Shown: positions 9,742 to 19,899 of the stretch, piece by piece
Numbering within the stretch: position 1 is the stretch's first letter
Layout: every line of letters starts with the position of its first letter
Source: Dryomyza anilis
Lineage: Eukaryota; Arthropoda; Insecta; Diptera; Dryomyzidae
Length of the DNA stretch: 64,000 nt
Reading direction: 5' to 3'
Assembly (NCBI GenBank): GCA_951804985.1
Contig: OX638130.1
Location: forward strand, 114,031,593 to 114,095,592
Notes under the pieces: model-generated
Databases searched by the model: none
What the model was told of the DNA's origin: nothing
The model's input: only the letters and a program-made list of their open reading frames with translations
Position numbers and translations under genes: made by a program

Positions 9742-9941
9742 ATTCATAAATATTATGAACAAATTCATCAATATGACGATTCAAATTCATTGTATTGAAT
9801 ATTTCGTTCTTCACTAAGATATTCGATAATACGAATAAATTCAATACAATTTGAATGTATTCATCAATATTTCATTTAATGAACGGTGGTTCATTATGAT
9901 TAATCTGGTAGTTCATGAAAAAATTCATAATATTTATGAAT
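9742..9941. repeat. AT-rich foldback sequence, probable MITE
   Basis: The outer ends are inverted: ATTCATAAATATTATGAA at the left and TTCATAATATTTATGAAT at the right. Internal blocks such as CATTGTATTGAAT and ATTCAATACAA also face each other, so the 200 bases could fold back on themselves. No target duplication is clear. Because the sequence is AT-rich, some of the match may be chance; the 18-bp outer arms are unlikely to be. Confidence 0.55.
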
Positions 9942-11851
9942 AGATTCTTCATATTAGTGAATTTGGTTCTGTGCTACACAATAGGGCCAGGTAAAATAAA
10001 CAAGAACATGATAGGTTCAAGTATAGGTCAAAACTAAATGTCTATACTAGTTCCATACGAGAAGCTCATACCAACAGTGAGTAAATTGATGTCACAGGCC
10101 AAACTATATAAATTATACTATAATTCTATACTATAATTGAAGTTTTATAGAAAGGTAAAGACAATTTTAATATCGTTTCAATGGCACTATTGAAATGAGT
10201 TAAATATTATAATTTCTATTGATTTCTATGATATGATAATTCAATAAAAAATAGGCTTTTTCTCAAATTAGATCTCAAACTAGAGGTAAGTTTATAAAAC
10301 TAATGCCATTTGCAGAATGAGTGTTATAAATTTATTCCAGAATGTCTATGAAACAGTCTAATAACTCGATTATAATAACATGAATGAATTTGATATCTTA
10401 GTTTTTTTATATACATAGAAAAATAAACAAAAAGATCAACATTGAGAACTAAATCTAATTTAATCTCAAATCATAAACTGAATCTTATCAATTTCATCTG
10501 ACATGCGACTAGTGACTAATTTTATCACACATTATATATATTCTGTAATTTTGTTCTAATTTCAATGCAAATAATTTAAGCAGCTTGTGATCAAAATTAA
10601 CTAAATAAATATTTATAAATTTGAGTTTATATTTAGCATCTTTTTAGATAAACATTAAAGCAACTTTTTCCGTGTTTATAAATAACCATAAAAAAGCTAA
10701 AGTTAAATTTACCTGGGATATGCAGAATCATTTTTTAGCACTTATTTATTTTGGCAAACTTTGTTTTAAAATTTAAATTAAATATCTAGCACATACGCTT
10801 AGTTGCCAAGTACAAAACACGTACGGAAAAAAATGCAGGCGAGAAAATGAAAAATCTTGAAGTACTTAATAAACAATTTTAGCAAATTTTGGAAACTAAA
10901 CAACAAAAGTTTTTCAATTTCTAAGCAATCCACAGTGCGAAAGAAATATAATAAAAATTAGCACATTCCAACAATTTGAGAATTTGTTGACATCGCATTT
11001 TCATCATCTTCTCTATTGTTAATTTCTATACAAGTCAGCAATTTAGCATACATATCTATTACATATTTTATATATTTTTTTTTTGTGTGAGAAATAAAAA
11101 AAAAATGCTTATCTTGTTATACAACCAAATAATAGGTACTATCATATTTTCTGATCTTGTGTATTTTTATATAATTCCCTGTAATTTTCTTGATTGCAAT
11201 AGAAAGTAAGAAACGATTTAAGCTACCAATTACGTTATGTTTCAGAAATTTAGATATAGAAAAAACTTCTCAATGGTAAGTAAAATGAGGTATGAATGCA
11301 GCCAATTAAATCTATTAGGAGAAATATTTAATATTTAAATTTTTAATATTTAAAATATTTAAAATTTTAAATGTTATATTTATACCATTAAATACTTGAA
11401 TTTGTACACAGAAAAAATATATGTATAAAATATAGCAAAACAATTTATCAATACAATTAATTTTTAAGATTTAATTGTATTGCTTAAATAATTTAATTAT
11501 ATTAATTAATAAATTAGTAGAACAAACATTTAAAACAAATTAACACACCTGATGAAAAAAAAACATTTTTGTTTTCATTTATTTGTCATTTATTTTATTA
11601 TATTTATATATTTTTTATTTTGCTATTATTTTTTTAAAAGTTTGAACCACGTTCACGACAACAGTAGAGTTTTATATAATAAATGGAAAATGTTAAACAC
11701 AAATAAGAATATCAAAGTCGACGAACCGAATAAGAAAGCACGCGTTGCGATCGGTACAACAGTAAATGTAATACTGTGTTGTGAATTTAAAACTGTGTGT
11801 GACTGTTAAACTGTGTAGTGTTTTTAAAACTGTCGGTTGGTGTATATGCTA
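9942..11851. other. AT-rich intergenic sequence, no gene
   Basis: Nearly 1.9 kb with no recognisable coding exon. The only long open frame (85 codons, 11552-11809, plus) opens with a Phe/Tyr/Ile-rich stretch encoded by T-runs and shows no domain. Near 11760-11830 ACTGTGT is repeated about four times at irregular spacing. Confidence 0.55.
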
Positions 11852-12083
11852 CACGCTAAGAAAAATCTGCATGCAGGCAACATACTGATGTTCGCAGTCA
11901 TAAATTTTCCGACTAAAATTCGCTGTTACTTCGAAATCAACATTTTTAAAATTATTTTGTTATTCATTTCATAACTTATGGTTCTATATTATTATAAACA
12001 TGTTTATTTTTAAAGTCTATAAATTCAAAAAAATGTGTAGCAAACATAATATGTTGCCTGCAAAATTGATTTTTCCCTGTGTG
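11852..12083. mobile_element. TA-flanked MITE with CAC-GTG ends
   Basis: A 232-bp element flanked by TA on both sides. Ends are CACGCTAAGAAAAATC and GATTTTTCCCTGTGTG. Just inside, TGCAGGCAACAT at the left faces ATGTTGCCTGCA at the right, a perfect 12-bp inverted pair. The terminal match is imperfect. It cannot code for a protein. TA duplication fits Tc1/mariner-type mobilisation, but no second copy in the window confirms the borders. Confidence 0.6.
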
Positions 12084-13377
12084 TATACATCCATATATTT
12101 TAGCATTTATACCAACCATGAACGGATCTAATAGAGACCACTACTGTGAGAGATTATAAGAAAAAAATCTTCTTTAATATAAGAAATGTTTTCAATTCAA
12201 TCAATATTTCTACTATAACTAGGAAACTATTTTCTGAGTACTACTATTTAGATACTAGCTACTACACTCAGAAGAAAATGTACCATTAAGTACTTTATGG
12301 TACGACCATTAATATTATGGTTCATGTATTATTAGTTTTTTCTTTTTAAATCAAAAGTTTTCTAATTAATTCAATAGTATTTGAAAAATTCAGTACCATA
12401 AATTTAAATATTTTTTATTATTAACTAAAATACCTTTTTGTTTTAATAAATTATTAGGAAAATGTAATTCGACTATACCATAAAATTAATAATACGTATC
12501 ATTAAATTTGTATATGTCTTTCTTATTGTAATTAAAAAATCACATTATAAAATGTATGGTACAACCACACATTGTATTAACAGTTTCAATATTACTGAAC
12601 TAATGGGATGCATCCTATTGTTTTTCTATTGAAATACTATCAATTTAACATGATTTTTTTTTTCTACATAATTTAAATACAAACTCAAACATATAACTTA
12701 AGTTATAAATTTCATTATTCATATTATTTTGCATACCTACTTCAGTTCTGTATTCGAGGAAATGTCGTTATGCTGTAATGCGCACGAAATTTATAAATTT
12801 AATTAAAATATTTATGTTATATACATTTTCTACGAATTCTTAAAGATTTTAAAACATTTTTTTTTTTGGAATATGCAACTATGTTATATGTTTCATTATA
12901 TGGAAAATATTATGTTTTATTACATTTTAATTTATACAATTATTTCAGATTTATGCATTAATGTTGCTTGTCGCTCGTTTATCTCTGTAAAATGATGCAT
13001 ATTTCTGATTAAATTTTTTATTTCCGCTTCCACGATGACTGATGCAAGATATAACAAAAAAAAAAAAAAATACGACTATAAGAAAACGAGCAACGACGCA
13101 TTTACCACTGAAAGCCACATTGAACTTTGACATTTTCATTGCGCATGATCCCTCCCTACCTACTTTGTACTAGCATTCAAATGTATTTTCCTATGATTTA
13201 CAGTGCACTGTGGAGCGAAATCTAGTTCTATAGGTGAACCAAAGTCTGCAATTACTTTACATACTCAAACATTTCTAATGACATGTGCAACATATCTTTA
13301 AATCCAAAAGAGATATGGTCTTACACGCATAATCCATAATAGTTACCATAATAGTTTGATAGAAGTTTTATTAATAT
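12084..13377. other. AT-rich intergenic sequence, no gene
   Basis: Repeated 'atggtac' and 'taccat' motifs between 12270 and 12560 (for example 'ttatggtacgacc' and 'gtatggtacaacc') hint at an old degenerate element whose ends I cannot define. There is a run of 15 A near 13057. No coding exon is recognised. Confidence 0.5.
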
Positions 13378-13770
13378 CCCAGTCTGCATGTCTCGGAGGT
13401 CTTCGATGTCTCGAAGCTTTGTCGAACTAACTTCGATAGCAAAGTTCAATCTCGTAGCTTTAACTTATTTTATTTAAAAAATTCTCGTACATTCAAATTT
13501 CATGAGAATATACGATATTTAAACATTTATCATATCGATATCGCGGTATTCTTCGAAGCTATGCCCTTTCACAAACATCGTTCCGATATCGTTTCGTTTT
13601 CGAAAAATTTCTCATAGCGAGAAAACTCCGATAGAACGCACCGTTATCTACCTACCATGAAGGTACAAGTTGAAGCCTGCCATCATTGCGAGGACGGGTC
13701 CGATATCGTGTGATTTCTCCATCTAATCGCATGGATCTCGTAACGATATCGAAACGAATGGCATACTGGG
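13378..13770 (+). mobile_element. MITE with CCCAGTCTGC ends, copy 1
   Basis: 393 bp with inverted ends CCCAGTCTGCAT and ATGGCATACTGGG. The body is dense in TCGAA, ATCGAT and GATATCG motifs, giving it a composition unlike its neighbours. A second copy with the same ends and the same motif order lies at 14860-15538. There is no coding capacity. Flanking AT at both ends may be a 2-bp duplication but is not convincing. Confidence 0.65.
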
Positions 13771-14060
13771 ATGGTAAAAAAAGTAATTATATATTTTTTT
13801 TCAAATGAATGTAAATTTGTGGGCTAATAGTGTGAATTTTATTACTTTATATTATAAAGAAGATCTAACTTCAAAATAAAAATTAGTCAGATAGGTTACT
13901 CAAGATAACATCATTTTGTAGAACTTAAAATGTTCAAAATTGTCTATCAATTTTGACCCTATATTCTCCCAAATATTTCTTATCATGAACAAATATTTCA
14001 TAGTGTTATTAAAATATTTTTTAAAGTGCTCATATAAACATTTCCGTTTAGAACAAAAAA

Positions 14061-14228
14061 TTCGACTAAATTGCTGACTAAACAAAATTTTGTCGGTAAT
14101 GCAGTGTTCGATTTTTCCATTTAGCAAATTTTCGAGCAGACTAAATATAACTTATTTGGATAACAGCAAACATACATATGATAATCGATTTATTATGGAC
14201 TTTAGCAATTATCGGTTATCGAATAAAT
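14061..14228 (+). mobile_element. PIF/Harbinger-like MITE, degenerate copy
   Basis: Matches 14319-14490: TTCGACTAAATTGCTGACTAA, then TGTCGGTAATGCAG, ATTTAGCAAATTTTCGA, CATATGATAAT and a GGTTATCGAATA block. The outer GGGTGTGTGCGAG part and the whole right terminal repeat are missing. It lies only 78 bp from the complete copy, so local re-insertion or a broken tandem duplication is possible. Confidence 0.7.
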
Positions 14229-14305
14229 ATTGAAAAAATCGAATTTCTAACATATAAAATGTGTCAAAAAATTTTCATTTCGTACTAATTCATTCATTAG
14301 ATTTA

Positions 14306-14546
14306 GGGTGTGTGCGAGTTCGACTAAATTGCTGACTAAACTAAATTTTGTCGGTAATGCAGCGTTTACTTTTCAATTTAGCAAATTTTCGATCAAACTA
14401 AATACATCTAAATTGGAAAACAGCAAACAGACATATGATAATTGATTTATTAGAGACTTTAACAATTACCGGTTACCGAATGGCGGTCGAATAAAAACTT
14501 CTACAATTTAGTTTAGTCAGCAATTTAGTCGAACTCGCACACACCC
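14306..14546 (+). mobile_element. PIF/Harbinger-like MITE, complete copy
   Basis: A 241-bp element whose ends are about 42 bp of near-perfect inverted repeat, beginning GGGTGTGTGCGAGTTCGAC and ending in its complement. TTA flanks it on both sides (14303-14305 and 14547-14549). A 3-bp TTA/TAA duplication with GGG/GGC ends is the known signature of PIF/Harbinger and Tourist-type MITEs. The family recurs at 14061, 23171 and 26519. It is non-coding and would be mobilised in trans. Confidence 0.8.
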
Positions 14547-14911
14547 TTAATAATAATTTTTTTTTTCGTAAATCGTGCATCCTTGCGTTCATATTTCATT
14601 CCGTCTACACTATAAAAAACATGCATAAAGTACAGAAAAAGTTTAGTGGACGACAAAGAACATTTTTAAAATTCTACATAGGCATAACCAAGTTTATGTC
14701 ATGAATTCGAGAATTATTCGAGGCTTTCAGGAGGCTTGGAACAAAATTTGTTGGTAACGTTCTAAATTCAATAATCTAAAAGAATTTCAATTAGCCAAAT
14801 TCAATAATTTAACAGAATTCTGATATGCCAGACCAACCGGAATGATCCAATGTCTATGACCAGTCTGCCAAGTCTAGGGGCTCATCGATGATCGAAGTTT
14901 TCTCGAACTAT

Positions 14912-15220
14912 AAAAATATAATAGTTTGGCACTACAGTTCTATAAGAACTTAGGCCGAGCTCTCTCACCATTTTGAGCTGTGCGTATTATATTTATACTC
15001 AAAGTGATGGGACCTACAGTTTATTGCCGAATCCGAACGGCGGGTGAGAGCTTTTCATAGGCAATGTTTTTACTCTCGGAGGTTTGCCATTTACTGCCGA
15101 GAGGTAGCGCGGTATAGAAAAATGTTTCTATAAAAAGATGTTTTTAGCTTTATCCAGGCTTGAACCGGGGAACTTTCGGCTCGCAGTCCAACGCACTAAA
15201 CACTGAGCTATCGCGGCTAC
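14912..15220 (-). mobile_element. SINE-like element, copy 2, with tRNA-like head
   Basis: Read on the minus strand it begins with a tRNA-like head (about 15219 to 15153), runs through a body shared with copy 1 that includes 'ctcacccgccgttcggattc' and 'ggtgagagagctcggcc', and ends at 'gccaaactattat'. A tRNA-derived head with pol III promoter boxes, a body and a short tail repeat is the known SINE plan. The body and tail resemble the 3' ends of some insect non-LTR elements, which would supply the reverse transcriptase; that partner is inferred. It is inserted in the MITE copy 14860-15538. Confidence 0.7.
15153..15219 (-). other. tRNA-like sequence (SINE head, pol III boxes)
   Basis: On the minus strand the A box reads TAGCTCAGTGTTTAGTGC and the B box GGTTCAAGCC, close to the pol III consensus elements. 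Between them 'ttggactgcgagccgaa' sits where an anticodon arm would be, with a GCG in anticodon position, so it most resembles an arginine tRNA. The anticodon stem has mismatches and no acceptor stem closes, so this is not a working tRNA gene. Confidence 0.65.
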
Positions 15221-15538
15221 TGCGATGAAACTAACTGCGATGAAAAAATCGATCTCGTTGCTTTATCACTATTATTTTTTTTTAATTTTTGTGCAATATA
15301 ATTAAAGAAAAAGATACGATATTTAAATATTTATCACATCGATATTCGATGCGATATCGATACAGAATAGTTTTTTTTTCTCGTGCCGCATACACTTCAT
15401 TATCTCGTTACGATATCTGCGTACATCTTGGAACGAATTGTACTATAATATCGATACGAAATCGTAATCGAGATCGAATGAATTCTTCGACATCTCGAGA
15501 CAGTCTCGAAGCGATATCGAATCGAATGGCAGACTGGG

Positions 15539-16417
15539 TGCGTCAATATTACGAAATTAAAATATACAAAAATACTTTTTGTAAACCCAAAACATATCGA
15601 AGCGATATCGTTTATAGTTCCTAATTATTGTTTTCGATAATGATTAAAACGAACCAATCCAGAATGATATCGAAAAGGTTCTCAATTTCGATTTGTTCAG
15701 AGAATTTAGTTTCTTTTACAAATATTTATTGAACATTTCTCATTATTTTGTCGAATTCATAAATTATTGTCAAATGGTGTGTGTAGAGAATTGATTATTT
15801 TGAGTGTAACATTATTAATTATTTTTTTCTCTAGAAAATCGAATGTCTTTCTTTTTTTTTTGGTCTTTGTTTCCACATTGGCCTCACACTGCGGATGACA
15901 ATGCTGCTGATTGCTAGCAATGAGTTGCCACAACAACGACCGCTGCAATGGCAACTACAGCGGCAACAGCAACCATGACCAGCATAGAGTTGGAAACAGC
16001 AATAAGGCAACAACATCGTTAATACAGCAGCAACATCGTTTGCAGTTATTGTGGCGCCAATTTATTTGTGCACCATAAAATGCAGCGCAATGAATAACGA
16101 TAAACAGAAAATTGTAACGTTGTCCAAGCAACGAGGACGGGAGGGGGGACGACAGATGAAAAGATGGTGGAGGAAAAAAGATGACCTGTCGATTCATGTA
16201 TAAATTGTTGATTAAAGCAAACTGTGGTGTTCGGATGATGACAGGAAGAACAAGATATGGTGCAAAAGCGACAACAACAACAGCAATAGCAACAATTTCA
16301 ACAGCATCAGCAACAACTACTACTATACTAACGACAACATTGACAGCAACTACAACAAAAACAATTGCAACTACTACAACCATAGGTGTTGATTAAGTTG
16401 TTACAGTTTTTGTTGTA
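15539..16417. other. Triplet-rich (CAA/CAG) unique sequence, no defined gene
   Basis: About 15880-16400 is GC-richer than its surroundings, with many CAACAA, CAGCAA and ACAACT triplets. This is typical of fly introns and intergenic regions near developmental genes. The open frames it leaves (Thr/Ala-rich on plus, Val/Ala-rich on minus, up to 142 codons) follow the triplet repeats and have no domains. The same composition resumes at 18000 as GTTGTT/CTGCTG, so the element at 16418-17999 probably landed inside one original stretch. Confidence 0.5.
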
Positions 16418-17999
16418 CCCTAGTAGAAATTTTCCCGAAGCACCATCGGGAAATTATCTGCTGTTTTTGAAGCCACTCTAAGGCCTAATTTAAGCGGGAA
16501 AAAAGTGTAAATTGCTCTAAAATTACGTATCACGTGACTGATGAAAAGAGGACTTGTTACTGTTCCCGTCCAAAGGTATGCAGAAAGGTACAATTGGTAC
16601 CGACTGAGCACTGGATCTTAAAGACCAGTTCTGTGATAGGTCTACAGGTCTGCATGAGGACACGAATTGTGTCTCTGCTAAGCATGTCGCTAGTAATGGG
16701 AAAAGGCACTTGGTGGCGTCATATTCACGTGATTTATTTACGCACAGTAACTAATTCGTCTATAATTCGTAGACTGTTTTTCGAATAATAATTGATTTAT
16801 ATACAGTAGGTCTTCTAAGTAATTATAATGCACGATTGCAAGGTTGGAATAATTAGTGAAATGTGAATGCATGAAGTAGAATGTAAAATAAAATATAATG
16901 TAAAATAAAATAAAATAACTAAATGTTAAAATATATAACAAAAAAAATAAAAAAGAAATAAAAAAAATATATTTTTATTCCATTTATAACGGTCACGAAA
17001 CATAATTTTGAAGATCAATTTGTGATAAATCTAAATCGATAGGTGACACGCACGAGCACGACGACCAAATTTAAAGGCACGCACGAGCAGCACGATAAAA
17101 CACGTGATATAGAAAGACACAAAGAATCATATGAAAAACTAGGAAAAACCTGAAAAATAATATTAAAAACTGCTACGAAAACCCTTAAAATGTCGGTTCT
17201 GGTTCCATGATTTTTAAATAAGCGGTTCCGATTCCGGTTTTAACCAAAAAATTGTATGGGTTCCGATTCCGGTTCCACACATTTTTTTAATAGTGGTTCC
17301 GATTCCGGTTTCAAAAATCGAAACGGTTCCGGTTACAATTCCGGTTTTTTGCGGGCCCAGCGTGGGACTTAAACCCTCGGTTCTCGTTCCAAGATTTTAA
17401 AAATAGCGGTTCCGGTTCAGATTTCGGTTCCAACCAAAAAAATATTATATGGGCTTCGATTTCGGTTCCACACATTTATCCCTGGTTGTTTGTCTCAAAA
17501 AATACCACGAAATTTTTATTTTCTGATGCTGGAAGTAAATTGAAGTAGAAATTAAAAAAAAAAATGTTTAATGGGCGCGATTGATTTTAGAGGCATGGAC
17601 ACGGGCACGGGCACGACAGCAATTAGCACGCACGGAGATTTGCACGAGCTCAGATTTTCGGGCGTGACACGAAAAAGCACGGCACGCGCCCATCTCTAGT
17701 ACCGGTCACAGAGTACAATTTTGAAGACCATAGGTTGTAGGGTCTACAGGAGATGTTAATTGAATCCTCTCAGGACGTCATGTTGAAATTGCCGGTTGGT
17801 TTCATATAAAAGAGTCAGAACTAGGACCGGATAATTATTTCCGAGGAACCAGTCATGTACCTAGTCTACGACCAGTTCGTTTTCTCGTAGAGAAGTTTAT
17901 CGTAATTGGTTAAATGGTTACCTCGTTTAGACATCTTCCGCGTCCGATTTTCTGAAATAATGAGTTCATGAGTTTGACCCTATGGAATTTCTACTAGGG
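16418..17999. mobile_element. TIR element with CCCTAGTAGAAAT ends, long copy
   Basis: Inverted ends CCCTAGTAGAAAT and ATTTCTACTAGGG (one inner base differs: GGAATTTC at the right), shared with the 419-bp element at 1264-1682. The 1.58-kb inside is a patchwork: both ends have unremarkable sequence, while the middle holds CACG-rich low complexity (17046-17104 and 17576-17692) and two GGTTCCGATTCCGGTT-type blocks (17196-17300 and 17380-17485). No transposase frame is visible and no target duplication can be read. It may be a deletion derivative that captured other repeats. Confidence 0.6.
17190..17490. repeat. Diverged direct repeat rich in GGTTCCGATTCCGG
   Basis: Two copies about 180 bp apart share GCGGTTCC, CGGTTTTAACCAAAAAA or CGGTTCCAACCAAAAAA, 'tatggg' and 'ggttccacacatttt'. 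Each is itself made of repeated GGTTCCGATTCCGG. Such motifs occur in subterminal regions of some hAT elements, but I cannot define ends here. Confidence 0.55.
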
Positions 18000-18695
18000 G
18001 CAGTAGTTGTTGCTATCAAAGTTTTTGTTGTTTTTGCTCGTATGTGTTCATTTGTTTGCTGGATATGACACCCTGACATGACTGCTTGACTGCTTTTCAT
18101 CCTTTCTACTTTCGTTGCTGCTTGTACATCTAATGTTGGCTGCTGCTGTTGTTGGTCGTTCTTGTGGTTGTCATCGCTCAGACTGCTCTGACACTGAGTG
18201 TTCAATTTTGGTTTGCGCTGTGCAACATATCATTTATTGCTGTTTGTTGTTGTGTTGTTGCTGCCGCCAACATTGCTGTTGGCATTATAAATTGTTGCTG
18301 GCGATTTGTGATGCTATACTCACTAAAATATATTTATTGCTTTGGTTTGATGTTTATAGTCTTAAGTCGTAAGCCTTAAATGCAGCTCAAAGTATAACAA
18401 CTGTATTGCAGCAACACTAATTGCAACATATTGGCTTTGTTAAGCATTGCAAAAGGTTGTAAAGATGTGCATCATGAATTTTCTTCATGATGATAAAATA
18501 TATGACCCATTCCAAGCAAATAAACAAAAAAGAAAGTCATACATAAGATTTTAGATTTTCGATTTCAATAAAATTTGAGCAACGGATAAAGGATACCAAC
18601 CACAAATTGCAGAGAGTTCAAAGTTATAAAAATTAGCCAAAATTCACTGATGTTTGGTTGTTCATACCGAAATATCTCTCGAACGATAAATGCTA
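18000..18695. other. Triplet-rich (GTT/CTG) unique sequence, no defined gene
   Basis: Resumes the mixed-composition sequence interrupted at 16418. A 76-codon plus-strand frame (18149-18379) is hydrophobic and Cys/Val-rich but follows GTTGTTG and CTGCTG triplets. It has no recognisable domain, so I do not call an exon. A small perfect hairpin (CATCATGAA, loop TTTTC, TTCATGATG; 18470-18492) lies downstream. Confidence 0.45.
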
Positions 18696-18915
18696 CACCC
18701 AGAACAAAATACTATATAAATAATAGTTGTTTACTATTAAAAATAGTTAATAGGATAAATTATTATTTTAATCAGAAAATACTATTAAATACTAGAAAAT
18801 ACCATAACATTGCCATTGAGTTTATATGAAAAGATTTATTTTTTGTATACTATTAAATCAATAATTGTCCTATTGACCAATTTTAATGGGATTTGAGGGA
18901 ATTTTTTACTGGGTG
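18696..18915 (-). mobile_element. MITE with CACCCAG ends, copy 2
   Basis: A 220-bp reverse-orientation copy of 8723-8941, flanked by TA on both sides (18694-18695 and 18916-18917). This copy fixes the borders of the family and the TA target. The two copies differ at scattered single bases, mostly AT changes. Confidence 0.85.
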
Positions 18916-19410
18916 TAGAAACTCCGTTAAGGTATTATTATTTTAAAGGTTTTAAATTAAATAGACGTTTGTAAAATGATTTCTAAACATAATTTATAAA
19001 CTTGAACATGTGGCCAGTGGTCACTATGTTCATTAGAGATGATCGTGGCAAATTGGTCAAGATGGTCTTTTAACGGCATTATATTTAAAAAATATTTCTT
19101 CTCTAAATTTATGCATTTGAATTTTTTTAGATTTTTTTTTTTTTGTATGCAGGATCTAATAATACGATTTAGTGTATTCAGAACATACACTAAAAAAAAA
19201 AATTATTAAAAACCAACCAACAAAAATGTCTGCATTACAAAAATGTCTGCATTTTTACATTTGTATTTGTTTTACGTCCAAAGACATTTACTTTTGTCTT
19301 AAATAAATTCATGTATTTGTTTTTGTATGAAAAATATAAAAATAAGTATATATTGAATTTAAGAGCAATTTTTAAATAAATATGTCTTAAAATTACTGTA
19401 ATTGCAATTA

Positions 19411-19564
19411 AAGGGTTTTTCAACAGGGACGCTATAAAAGTAGAGCGACAGGGACAGCAAACGATGCCATATTTCTTGCCGCTCTTTTGACATTTCTCTT
19501 CAGTAAGGTTTGCCATTTCATGATTGAAAGTAGACTTTGGTAGCGCTCTTATTGAAAAACCCTT
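19411..19564. mobile_element. Short TA-flanked MITE with AAGGGTTTTTCAA ends
   Basis: A 154-bp element with inverted ends AAGGGTTTTTCAACAGGGAC and, at the right, the complement of AAGGGTTTTTCAATAAGAGC, followed on both sides by CGCTA, with TA flanks. The inside is mixed composition, unlike the AT-rich DNA around it. There is no second copy in the window, but the 13-bp perfect terminal match makes the borders firm. It cannot code. Confidence 0.7.
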
Positions 19565-19774
19565 TATTTAGCTGTCCAGAAAAGTATAGAAAAATTAATA
19601 CATTTTTGTATTTTTAATATAAAAAATGTATTAAAAAAACGTTTTTTTTATTTCTTTTTCAACTCCGTTCCTATCTTTTGTTTCTCTTCACTCGTCTTCT
19701 TTTATTTCTTATTTATAATTTACTCCGTATAATTTTAACAATTGAATAAAAATGTTTGTTTTTTTATTTCAGTT

Positions 19775-19851
19775 GACACAAGCTGGCTTCGAACTCCGGA
19801 TTCCAGTGTTAAAGTCCACTGTTCTACCCCTTAGGCTACATATGCATCTCC
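19775..19851 (-). other. tRNA-like sequence, probably tRNA-derived repeat or pseudogene
   Basis: On the minus strand 'tagcctaaggggtagaac' resembles the pol III A box and D arm, and 'gagttcgaagcc' resembles the B box and T arm. A CAGTG/CACTG stem lies where an anticodon arm should be, but its loop is 8 nt with TTAA in it. The acceptor ends do not pair. The arm sequence GTGGACTTTAA is nearest to glutamine-type tRNAs, as a guess. Pol III transcription is possible; function as a tRNA is not. Confidence 0.55.
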
Positions 19852-19899
19852 TTTTGTTTGAGATTTTTGCATCAAAAACAAAATGGGTGTTATGAATTT

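Larger units (their letters stand above)
14860..15538 (+). mobile_element. MITE with CCCAGTCTGC ends, copy 2, split by a SINE-like element
   Basis: The left end CCAGTCTGCCAAG and right end GGCAGACTGGG are inverted, and the body has the same TCGAA/GATATCG-rich sequence as 13378-13770. The SINE-like copy at 14912-15220 sits inside it. Subtracting it leaves about 370 bp, close to the 393 bp of copy 1. AACTA occurs at 14906-14910 and again beyond the insert near 15230, where copy 1 has a single CGAACTAAC, so AACTA is a candidate target duplication of the SINE. Confidence 0.6.

Noticed and set aside
12256..12610. MITE suggested by repeated TATGGTAC motifs
   Set aside because: No matching terminal repeats or target duplication could be defined.
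14306..14546. Tc1/mariner (TA) assignment of this MITE
   Set aside because: TTA duplication is clear in two copies and GGG ends fit PIF/Harbinger better, though TA alone cannot be formally excluded.
15153..15219. Functional tRNA gene
   Set aside because: The anticodon stem mispairs and there is no acceptor stem. It is part of a repeat; the same reasoning applies to 19775-19851 and 27371-27439.
15289..15624. 111-codon plus-strand frame, Arg/Ser-rich
   Set aside because: Falls mostly inside the GATATCG/TCGAA-rich half of a MITE and runs past its end. No domain is recognised.
15955..16383. 142-codon minus-strand open frame, Val/Ala-rich
   Set aside because: The N-terminal half is a readout of GTT/GTA/GCA triplet repeats. 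It has no domain, and the same DNA is equally open as Thr-rich on the other strand.
17036..17700. CACG-rich segment as a separate hAT element with a CATCTCTA end
   Set aside because: The right part resembles a known style of hAT end, but the left part has the same, not inverted, orientation and no 8-bp duplication was found.
18149..18379. Hydrophobic Cys-rich 76-codon frame, possible membrane exon
   Set aside because: Driven by GTTGTT and CTGCTG triplets. There are no convincing splice signals and no known motif.
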